Shown here piece by piece: positions 1 to 4,893 of a DNA stretch of 11,390 bases (position 1 is its first letter; the number at the start of each line of letters is the position of its first letter). Below the pieces are notes generated by a model. It was not told the DNA's origin. It did not search any database and was given only the letters and a program-made list of their open reading frames with translations. Made by a program: the position numbers and the translations under genes. The stretch lies in NCBI GenBank assembly GCA_003228965.1, contig QIGP01000078.1, positions 1 through 11,390 on the forward strand, written 5' to 3'. This DNA is from Gammaproteobacteria bacterium. Its GTDB lineage: Bacteria; Pseudomonadota; Gammaproteobacteria; Steroidobacterales; SZUA-146.

Positions 1-13
1 CGTGAATTCACAA

Positions 14-45
14 AATTCTAATGGGAAATATATCCCAATGGAATT
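14..45. repeat. Imperfect palindrome, left copy of a pair
   Basis: The core gggaaatatatccc at 23-36 is nearly its own reverse complement, with one mismatched pair. Imperfect pairing extends outward to 14 and 45 through the flanking aattc/gaatt bases. The exact reverse complement of this 14-base core occurs again at 55-68, 32 bp away centre to centre, about three helical turns. This is what a dimeric regulator's paired operator looks like, but a hairpin in RNA is equally possible. The gene it would control is not in the window. Confidence 0.5.
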
Positions 46-51
46 CTGCGT

Positions 52-71
52 CAAGGGATATATTTCCCTTG
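52..71. repeat. Near-perfect palindrome, right copy of the pair
   Basis: Nine of the ten base pairs of this 20-bp palindrome match; the only mismatch is 59/64. Its core gggatatatttccc at 55-68 is the exact reverse complement of the core at 23-36. The site is likely an operator for a dimeric DNA-binding protein or a transcribed hairpin. If the candidate leftward promoter at 158-186 is real, both palindromes would lie in the leader of a gene to the left of the window. Confidence 0.5.
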
Positions 72-157
72 TGCATAAACAGAGTAACGGGTAATTCTTA
101 AATCACTGTGTTGTAAGAAATATCTTTAAGTCTTAGCCCCTAAAAAAGCGGGCGAGC

Positions 158-186
158 ATTTCAGCATTATGGCTAAAATATGTCAA
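158..186 (-). promoter_or_regulatory. Candidate sigma-70 promoter, leftward
   Basis: Read on the minus strand, a consensus -35 box TTGACA (186-181) is followed after exactly 17 bp by TGAAAT (163-158), a 4/6 match to the -10 consensus. It would start a transcript near 150 running off the left edge through both palindromes. A second TTGACA lies at 210-205 without a matching -10. AT-rich DNA yields such matches by chance, so this stays tentative. Confidence 0.35.
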
Positions 187-297
187 ACAACTATTTATAA
201 GAATTGTCAAGTTATTGTTATTTAAGAAGAAAAAGTTCTCTTATACATAATGAGAAATTATGTTGCGCGAGTAACGTTTTGAAGGCTATAGGGGGGA

Positions 298-391
298 CCC
301 TGAACCTGTGGGGGAGACTGTAAAAGTCGGTGGCAAAGACCACACTATGTCATTGATTAGGTGTTACAGGGCAGTTTGTCAGGATAACTGC
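298..391 (+). other. Candidate structured RNA or leader element, class unknown
   Basis: The plus-strand sequence can form a closing helix of 298-305 with 363-371 (eight pairs, one bulged A). Inside it are two adjacent small hairpins, 316-319/325-328 and 330-333/340-343, the second with the loop caaaga. A third hairpin, 371-376/386-391, follows directly. I do not recognise it as a known riboswitch or RNA class, and no plus-strand gene follows for 2 kb, so an orphan small RNA would fit better than a riboswitch. The intrinsic terminator next to it faces the other way. Pairing by chance is not excluded. Confidence 0.2.
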
Positions 392-398
392 GCAAATT

Positions 399-425
399 AA
401 AAAAAGCCGGCATCCTTGCCGGCTT
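399..425 (-). terminator. Rho-independent terminator for leftward transcription
   Basis: On the minus strand an 8-bp GC-rich stem (425-418 with 411-404, core gccggc) with a 6-base loop is followed directly by seven T residues (405-399). In the plus direction there is no T tract, so it works leftward only. It is the first good terminator after the PPIase stop codon, 205 bases away, and probably ends the yciB-bolA-PPIase transcript. Confidence 0.8.
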
Positions 426-460
426 GAGTTCGCCTCATCGTTTGGGGGATTCTGAGGTTT

Positions 461-491
461 TGAGCCCGTCTGGGTACATAGACAAGGCTCA
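461..491 (-). other. Stable hairpin in the 3' untranslated region of the PPIase operon
   Basis: Six outer pairs (461-466 with 486-491) and four inner pairs (468-471 with 480-483) are separated by a small internal loop and close an 8-base loop. It sits between the PPIase stop codon and the terminator at 399-425, hence in the predicted 3' untranslated region. Such a region with its own terminator hairpin is a common source of 3'-UTR-derived small RNAs. That role is inference. Confidence 0.35.
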
Positions 492-629
492 GTTGTATTT
501 ATACGCCTACTTGGCTTAACCCTCTGTGAACCAGTTCTCAAAACCAAGAATGGTCTATTAAACATTGATTTATCAGTTGCTTACAGCGATACAAAAATCG
601 CTAAAAAATGACCAACTCAGCGTATTCCC

Positions 630-1430
630 CTATAGTTTGTTGACTATTTGCGCCTTCGATTTCACGCTTTCCAGGTATTCATTGACCTGATCGGTGGCTA
701 ATTGCTTTCGAAGCTTGGCAGCAACCTGTTCAAACTCGGCCTTACGGGTTTCTTCTACAAAGATAACGTGCCAACCAAACTTCGTCTGTACTGGAGTTTT
801 ACCATAAGTGCCTGGCTCAATTCCGGGCAGGGCGTCACCAAATGGCTTGACCATCTGTGCCGCCGGAAACCAGCCTAAGTCGCCGCCACGAGGCGCTGAG
901 GGTCCGGTAGAGTTCTCTTCAGCAAGAGTAGAGAAGTCACCACCAGCCTCCAGTTCTGTCAGGACGGCCAGCGCTTCGCTTTCCTTTTTGACCAGAATGT
1001 GTCGCGCTTTGTATTCCTTGCTGCTCGAGCCAGACTCGTAGGCGGCCTGAACCGTTTCTTCGGTAATGGCATTGTCTTCGTTGTGTTTTTGCATGACCGA
1101 TTGAGCCAACATGCTCATGGTTTGCATTTGAATTTTCATTGAAACGTCCGGGTCTTTATCGAGTCCTTGACGCTTTGCTTCGCCGACCATTGCGTAGAGC
1201 TGGGTAATGTCATTAATAACTTGCTCGTTTTGTTCGGGTGTTCCTTCGCCTTCACCAAAGCGTGCTATACGGTAGAACGTCATCATTTCTTCGTAGATGG
1301 GCTCGCCGTCAACGGTGGCGACAATTGTTCGGTTCGGGTCAATAGCGGGAGCTGAGCCACCGCTTACGTCGCCAGCAGGCGCACAGGCAGTTGCCAGCAA
1401 TGCGATAAGAATAACAGGAACGTATTTCAT
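630..1430 (-). CDS. Parvulin-type peptidyl-prolyl isomerase, lipoprotein
   Basis: A 266-residue PpiC/PrsA-like protein that isomerises Xaa-Pro bonds in proteins folding outside the cytoplasm. The N-terminus MKYVPVILIALLATAC is a lipoprotein signal with lipobox cysteine at residue 16. The next residue is Ala rather than Asp, so outer-membrane sorting is expected. A helical region (about 45-135) is followed by one parvulin domain (about 140-226) with the family marks KARHILV, GGDLGWF and the closing FGWHVIFV, so it looks catalytically complete. A GTG 12 bases further upstream (1442) would also give an open frame, but the ATG at 1430 has a GAG seven bases before it and gives a classical signal peptide. 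It is the last gene of the yciB-bolA operon, 38 bp after bolA. A PrsA- or SurA-like role in envelope protein folding is inferred. Confidence 0.9.
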   Translation of the reverse strand: MKYVPVILIALLATACAPAGDVSGGSAPAIDPNRTIVATVDGEPIYEEMMTFYRIARFGEGEGTPEQNEQVINDITQLYAMVGEAKRQGLDKDPDVSMKIQMQTMSMLAQSVMQKHNEDNAITEETVQAAYESGSSSKEYKARHILVKKESEALAVLTELEAGGDFSTLAEENSTGPSAPRGGDLGWFPAAQMVKPFGDALPGIEPGTYGKTPVQTKFGWHVIFVEETRKAEFEQVAAKLRKQLATDQVNEYLESVKSKAQIVNKL

Positions 1431-1468
1431 CAAGATTCTCACTCTTATTGTGTATGTTTATAAAACGG

Positions 1469-1735
1469 TTAGTGTGGCTCTGAAGCGTTAATACTCAGAG
1501 CGTGTATATCTGTTTGCATCATGCCTTCCAGCACTTCGTATATTAGCCGGTGTCGCTGAAGCGTTGAAAGGCCGCTAAATTCGGTGGCGTAAATCTGCAG
1601 TTTGAAGTGGCCACGGCCGTCTTTGGCGCCAGCGTGGCCTGCGTGTTTGGCCGAATCGTCGTCGATATTAAGTTCAATAACATTCAGATGGTGTTGCAGC
1701 AGCCCGGTCATGCGTTGAATTCGTTCAGTATTCAT
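1469..1735 (-). CDS. bolA: BolA family protein
   Basis: An 88-residue protein of the BolA/IbaG family. Family marks in order are HAGHAG (31-36), GHF (42-44), FSGLS (53-57), QRHRLIYEVL (60-69) and IHALSI (77-82). BolA proteins work with monothiol glutaredoxins in iron-sulfur cluster handling and have been linked to cell shape and stress in E. coli. The length is short, typical of the stand-alone single-domain form, and the C-terminal tail of E. coli BolA is missing. The ATG starts one base after the yciB stop codon (TAAAATG), so translation is probably coupled. In related genomes a yciI gene often sits between yciB and bolA; here there is no room for one. Whether it corresponds functionally to BolA or IbaG cannot be told from sequence. 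Confidence 0.9.
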   Translation of the reverse strand: MNTERIQRMTGLLQHHLNVIELNIDDDSAKHAGHAGAKDGRGHFKLQIYATEFSGLSTLQRHRLIYEVLEGMMQTDIHALSINASEPH

Positions 1736-1736
1736 T

Positions 1737-2321
1737 TTAGTCGCTCTTGGACGGTTCGGAGAACTCGCCTTTAAACAGATAGATCATGAGACCAATTAAG
1801 AAAACAAAGTTCAAAATCTGAATGCCGAATACTTTGAAATTAACCCACGCTTCCTCGCTCATGCGAAAAGCGATGTAGAGGTTAATAGCACCAATAGAGG
1901 CAAAGTAAACAATGCTGATCGAGTTACTGGCACGATATTTTTTCTCGGGCAATTTGGCAAGATCCAGCGAGTTGTCGTCGCCACCTGAAATTGAGCCGAT
2001 GGTTTCAAAGAAGGACTGAACGCCTGTTTTATCCCTGAATAAGTGAGTCCAGAGCAGTACAAGGGAAATGACCCAGTGGTAGATCGTGAACTTCCACTGG
2101 AGAAATTCAGGGTCTCGCAAGATCAGTGTAATGGAGCCAAATATAACCAGTAAAACGGTACTAACCAGGTGCAACTTATTTGCTTTACGAGTACGTACCC
2201 ACTCAATTAAGGTCAGCACCGTAACAGACGCCATGAGCACAGCGGTGGCCACGTAAAAGTCGTACAACTTATACGCGCCGAAAAAGAGCACCGCGGGAAT
2301 TAAAACAAAAGCCATCTGCAT
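1737..2321 (-). CDS. yciB: YciB/IspZ-type inner-membrane septation protein A
   Basis: A 194-residue integral inner-membrane protein of the YciB (intracellular septation protein A) family, involved in envelope synthesis and septation; the biochemical role is not settled. About six hydrophobic segments are visible, near 4-17, 22-40, 52-68, 78-93, 135-152 and 163-182. Family marks are FFGAYKLYDFYVATAVLM near the start, the WKFTIYHW segment at 76-83, and NLYIAF...WVNFKVFG at 147-166. The loop between segments 4 and 5 (about 95-133) is hydrophilic and carries an SGGDD stretch. I chose the ATG at 2321, which has GAG eight bases upstream; GTG at 2327 and ATG at 2315 are alternatives. It is the first gene of the leftward operon, divergent from yciO. 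Confidence 0.9.
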   Translation of the reverse strand: MQMAFVLIPAVLFFGAYKLYDFYVATAVLMASVTVLTLIEWVRTRKANKLHLVSTVLLVIFGSITLILRDPEFLQWKFTIYHWVISLVLLWTHLFRDKTGVQSFFETIGSISGGDDNSLDLAKLPEKKYRASNSISIVYFASIGAINLYIAFRMSEEAWVNFKVFGIQILNFVFLIGLMIYLFKGEFSEPSKSD

Positions 2322-2351
2322 GAGCACTACTCAACGCTTAAAACGGTGAGC

Positions 2352-2357
2352 ATCATA
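2352..2357 (-). promoter_or_regulatory. Candidate -10 box for the yciB operon
   Basis: On the minus strand TATGAT (5/6 to consensus) lies about 30 bases before the yciB ATG, giving a leader of roughly 25 nt. The -35 region is poor: the best candidate is TTCGCT at a 19-bp spacing. It is the only good -10 in the 113-bp divergent spacer in this direction. Confidence 0.35.
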
Positions 2358-2423
2358 CCTCAGGCCGACTGGAATCAGCGAATAAAACGTCCAATAAAGA
2401 GAGCCTTGACCGCGCAACCGCAG

Positions 2424-2429
2424 TACAAT
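2424..2429 (+). promoter_or_regulatory. Candidate -10 box just before yciO
   Basis: TACAAT (5/6 to consensus) ends five bases before the yciO ATG. A transcript from it would start at or next to the start codon, so the mRNA would be leaderless or nearly so. This agrees with the absence of a Shine-Dalgarno sequence. The nearest -35-like element, TTGACC at 2406-2411, is only 12 bp upstream, too close for a normal sigma-70 promoter. Confidence 0.2.
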
Positions 2430-2434
2430 GCGCC

Positions 2435-3061
2435 ATGGCCAGAATACTTGAAGTTCACCCCGACAATCCGCAGCCTCACAGGCTCAATCAGGCGGCAGAC
2501 ATTATTCGTGGGGGCGGCATTGTCGTGTTCCCAACCGATTCTTGCTACGCACTGGCCTGTCAGCCCGGAAATCCCCAGGCCGTCGAACGAATGAGGCGGC
2601 TTAAACAGCTCGAAAAGCAGCATTTATATACGCTAATTTGTAAGGACCTGAAGGATCTGGCCAAATTTGCCCAGGTGGACAACATGGCCTACCGCCTTAT
2701 AAAAACGTTTACACCTGGTCCTTACACGTTCATTTTGAAGGCAAGTAGGGAGGTGCCTAATCGGCTTCAAACCAAAAAACGCAAAACCATCGGAATTCGT
2801 GTACCTGACCACCCTGTGGCTCAGGAGCTGCTCGGTGCCCTGGGTGCTCCTTTGCTCAGTACCACTGTTGAGCTTCCGGGAGCTGATTTGCCGTTGAACG
2901 ACGCCGTCGAAATTGACGAGGTGTGGGGGCACGGCATCGACGTCATTCTCGATTCTGGTGCGTGCGGAATAGAGCACACCACCATGGTCGACATGAGCTC
3001 TGGCGAGTTTGAAGTAGTTCGCGAGGGCAAGGGTTCGGCTGAGCTGTTACGGGCATTCTAA
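2435..3061 (+). CDS. yciO: YciO-type member of the YrdC/Sua5 threonylcarbamoyl-AMP synthase family
   Basis: A 208-residue protein that follows E. coli YciO almost from end to end: the opening HPDNPQ, FPTDSCYAL (33-41), the RRLKQLEKQH stretch, TPGPYTFILK (93-102), KKRKTIGIRVP (113-123), and PLLSTT (138-143) and TTMVDMS (182-188). YrdC/Sua5 enzymes make threonylcarbamoyl-AMP from threonine, bicarbonate and ATP for the t6A tRNA modification. YciO has the same fold and binding face, but its cellular role is less clear. The start aligns with the family N-terminus although no Shine-Dalgarno sequence precedes it. It stands alone on the plus strand, divergent from yciB. In some relatives a trpH/rnm-type gene precedes it; none is present here. 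Confidence 0.93.
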   Translation: MARILEVHPDNPQPHRLNQAADIIRGGGIVVFPTDSCYALACQPGNPQAVERMRRLKQLEKQHLYTLICKDLKDLAKFAQVDNMAYRLIKTFTPGPYTFILKASREVPNRLQTKKRKTIGIRVPDHPVAQELLGALGAPLLSTTVELPGADLPLNDAVEIDEVWGHGIDVILDSGACGIEHTTMVDMSSGEFEVVREGKGSAELLRAF

Positions 3062-3238
3062 ACCAGGCTTGCGCGAGATTGCGCAAATTGATGTCAGGTC
3101 AAAAGTAGCGCTGCCCGAACTGCGGTAGTCCCGTCGAAGGCGCTGAGTCAGGCCCTTGGCTATGTAGCGGCGAGAGTCTCTTGGGCGGCTCCTCAGAAGT
3201 GCGCGGGCTCGCCCAAAGAGCCGAATCAACTTTTTCAT
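3047..3238 (-). CDS. Doubtful small Arg-rich ORF
   Basis: A 63-residue open frame starting MKKLIRLFGRARALL, strongly basic in its first 40 residues, with no recognised family, membrane segment or motif. It overlaps the end of yciO by 15 bp on the opposite strand. No Shine-Dalgarno sequence precedes the ATG; a TTG nine bases upstream (3247) is no better. The segment also contains a long inverted repeat (3178-3187 with 3210-3220), which may be the real feature. It is listed because it is the only frame filling this part of a 505-bp gap. It may well be noncoding. Confidence 0.2.
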   Translation of the reverse strand: MKKLIRLFGRARALLRSRPRDSRRYIAKGLTQRLRRDYRSSGSATFDLTSICAISRKPGLECP

Positions 3239-3566
3239 TAAGTTCAATATGCTAACGTCTAAACTGCATTTACTTCCTGCAGAGTTGGAACACAGAATTA
3301 TCGTCCAAAGCGCGTGTCGCCAATAGGCACCACGGAAGTCTCCGACCCGATGCCGGCGGCGTACTTTTTGGTTGACAAGGGCGTATTCTCAAACACTACT
3401 GCAACGTGCTTCCTGGCCCGGTAAACTAACGGCATTAGAGGTGCCCTGCAGCGGGACAGACCATCCGGGCGAGCCATTGAGAGCTTATTCTATTCGCGAT
3501 CAGTCGACCAACAGGCAGCCATCAGATGTTCGTTTAACTACTTCGGCGTCACGTCAGGAGACATCA
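3062..3566. other. Intergenic region between yciO and trpS
   Basis: About 500 bases without a convincing gene. Eight bases after the yciO stop lies a perfect hairpin (3069-3074 with 3081-3086, ttgcgc/gcgcaa) without a T tract. The inverted repeat 3178-3187/3210-3220 follows. The remainder, 3240-3566, is the trpS leader. It contains a consensus TTGACA at 3372-3377 with only a weak ACTACT 17 bp downstream. No Trp-codon-rich leader peptide was seen. The trpS frame stays open back to 3372, but that 65-codon extension does not resemble any TrpRS N-terminus. Confidence 0.5.
3178..3220. repeat. Inverted repeat with a long loop
   Basis: The arm ctcttgggcg at 3178-3187 pairs with cgcccaaagag at 3210-3220, ten pairs with one bulged base, around a 22-base loop that is GC-rich. 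No T tract follows on either strand, so it is not a normal intrinsic terminator. It lies in the yciO-trpS gap, inside the doubtful Arg-rich ORF. Confidence 0.4.
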
Positions 3567-3569
3567 TTG
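3556..3569 (+). promoter_or_regulatory. Shine-Dalgarno AGGAGA and TTG start of trpS
   Basis: A strong AGGAG(A) at 3556-3561 lies six bases before the TTG at 3567. This decides the start: the protein then begins MSTTIGANQRVLSGMRSSGRLHLGN, in which the nucleotide-binding motif is at the usual distance from the N-terminus. No ATG in frame lies close by upstream. Confidence 0.75.
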
Positions 3570-4784
3570 AGTACCACCATCGGCGCCAATCAGCGTGTGC
3601 TTTCCGGCATGCGTTCCTCGGGCAGGCTGCATCTTGGAAACTACCACGGTGCACTTAAAAACTGGGTCAAGATGCAGCACGAGTTCGAATGCTTTTTCTT
3701 CGTCGCCGACTGGCATGCGCTGACCACCCACTACGACGATACGTCTCAAATCGAGACCGACGTTTGGGAAATGGTCATTGACTGGCTAGCGGCCGGGGTC
3801 AATCCCAAACAAGCTACTATTTTCGTACAGTCAATGGTGCCTGAGCACGCCGAGCTTCATTTGCTGTTGTCCATGATTACGCCGCTTTCGTGGCTCGAAC
3901 GTGTGCCGACTTACAAAGATCAGCAGGAAAAGCTCAAAGAACGCGACTTGTCGACGTACGGTTTCTTGGGCTATCCATTGCTGCAGGCGAGCGACATCCT
4001 CATGTACAAAGCGGCGTCGGTGCCGGTTGGAGAAGATCAGCAGGTCCACGTTGAAATGACTCGAGAAGTAGCCCGTCGCTTCAACTTTATATACGGCCGT
4101 GAGCCGGACTTTGAAGAGCGGGTAGCTAAAGCCATCCGCAACATGGGCGGCAAGAGTGCCAAGCCGTACAAAGCCGCGCGTAAGGCCTACCAGGAAACAG
4201 GCGACGAGGCGGCGCTTGCCAGAGGGCACGAGCTTGTCAGTACCCACGGCAGTCTCACGGTCGCCGACCGGGAACGTCTGATTGCCCACCTGGAAGGAGG
4301 CGGACGTCAAATTTTGGTAGAGCCTAAAACGCTTCTGACCGCAGTGCCTAAAATGCCGGGGTTAGACGGACAAAAAATGTCCAAGTCGTACGGCAACACA
4401 ATTGGCATGAGAGAAGAGAACGACTCGGTACAGCAAAAAATTAAACGCATGCCGACCGACCCTGCTCGTGTGCGCCGTACCGACCCCGGCGACCCGGGCA
4501 AATGTCCGGTTTGGGATTTTCACAAGATCTACTCCGACGCCGAAACGAGAGAGTGGGTGGACAAAGGTTGTCGATCCGCCGGCATTGGCTGTCTCGAGTG
4601 CAAAAAACCCATCATTGACGCTGTGATTGCCGAAATTGAGCCAATACGCGAACGCGCCGTTATCTTTGCCGAGAACCACGACCTGGTTAAGAGCATTGTG
4701 CAGGAAGGCAGCGAGAAAGCTCGCGCTGAGGCGCGTAAAACCATGGACGACGTACGACAGGCAATGAAGCTTAACTACAGCTAG
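3567..4784 (+). CDS. trpS: Tryptophanyl-tRNA synthetase, long Cys-motif form
   Basis: A 405-residue class I aminoacyl-tRNA synthetase that charges tRNA-Trp with tryptophan using ATP. Visible marks are GRLHLGN (19-25, the HIGH-type motif), VGEDQQVHVEMTREVARRFN (154-173, tryptophan pocket and following helix) and KMSKS (270-274). Compared with the short E. coli type (334 residues) it has an insertion of about 70 residues between the GREPDFEE region (178) and the PKMPGLDGQKMSKS segment. It also has a cysteine set in the C-terminal anticodon-binding region: Cys313, Cys335, Cys342 and Cys345, spaced C-x21-C-x6-C-x2-C. A near-identical spacing binds a [4Fe-4S] cluster in Thermotoga maritima TrpRS. 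The insertion and cysteines also occur in the Pseudomonas-type enzyme as I remember it. It starts at TTG with a strong Shine-Dalgarno. scpA follows 109 bp later on the same strand. Confidence 0.96.
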   Translation: MSTTIGANQRVLSGMRSSGRLHLGNYHGALKNWVKMQHEFECFFFVADWHALTTHYDDTSQIETDVWEMVIDWLAAGVNPKQATIFVQSMVPEHAELHLLLSMITPLSWLERVPTYKDQQEKLKERDLSTYGFLGYPLLQASDILMYKAASVPVGEDQQVHVEMTREVARRFNFIYGREPDFEERVAKAIRNMGGKSAKPYKAARKAYQETGDEAALARGHELVSTHGSLTVADRERLIAHLEGGGRQILVEPKTLLTAVPKMPGLDGQKMSKSYGNTIGMREENDSVQQKIKRMPTDPARVRRTDPGDPGKCPVWDFHKIYSDAETREWVDKGCRSAGIGCLECKKPIIDAVIAEIEPIRERAVIFAENHDLVKSIVQEGSEKARAEARKTMDDVRQAMKLNYS

Positions 4785-4893
4785 GAATTGCGTAGTTAAA
4801 ACATTGAACGAACACGACTAGTACATCAAATTCGTCACGGTATCTGCACGAATCGACAGTTACAGACACACTAAACCCGACGGGGCCGCACGA

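Larger units (their letters stand above)
1..629. other. Gene-poor intergenic region with structured elements
   Basis: No convincing coding region was found on either strand. The first roughly 260 bases are strongly AT-rich, unlike the neighbouring genes. From left to right the stretch holds two near-palindromes (14-45 and 52-71), a possible leftward promoter (158-186), a short inverted repeat (236-256), a region that can pair with itself in several places (298-391), a leftward intrinsic terminator (399-425) and a further hairpin (461-491). The right-hand part, 426-629, is best read as the 3' untranslated region of the leftward yciB operon. The only sizeable open frame, at 350-565 on the minus strand, runs through the terminator and has no family resemblance. 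Confidence 0.7.

Noticed and set aside
205-210. Second leftward TTGACA as a tandem promoter
   Set aside because: No acceptable -10 at 16-18 bp.
320-371. Cyclic-di-GMP (GEMM-I) riboswitch suggested by the CAAAG loop
   Set aside because: The conserved GCAAACC half, the GAAA-capped first stem and the GGGACGCAAAGC join are not present, and no downstream gene lies on that strand.
350-565. Minus-strand open frame of 71 codons in the left intergenic region
   Set aside because: It runs through the strong intrinsic terminator at 399-425, has no family resemblance and no convincing ribosome binding site.
585-602. Hairpin agcgat/atcgct after the PPIase stop as the operon terminator
   Set aside because: The stem is AT-rich and the T run lies before it, not after it, in the leftward direction.
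3372-3400. Consensus TTGACA as the trpS promoter
   Set aside because: The matching -10 position reads ACTACT, only 3/6 to consensus. It is mentioned in the region note but not called as a promoter.
3372-3566. Upstream in-frame extension of trpS by 65 codons, starting at TTG 3372
   Set aside because: The residues do not resemble any TrpRS N-terminus, and the TTG at 3567 has a strong Shine-Dalgarno at ideal distance.
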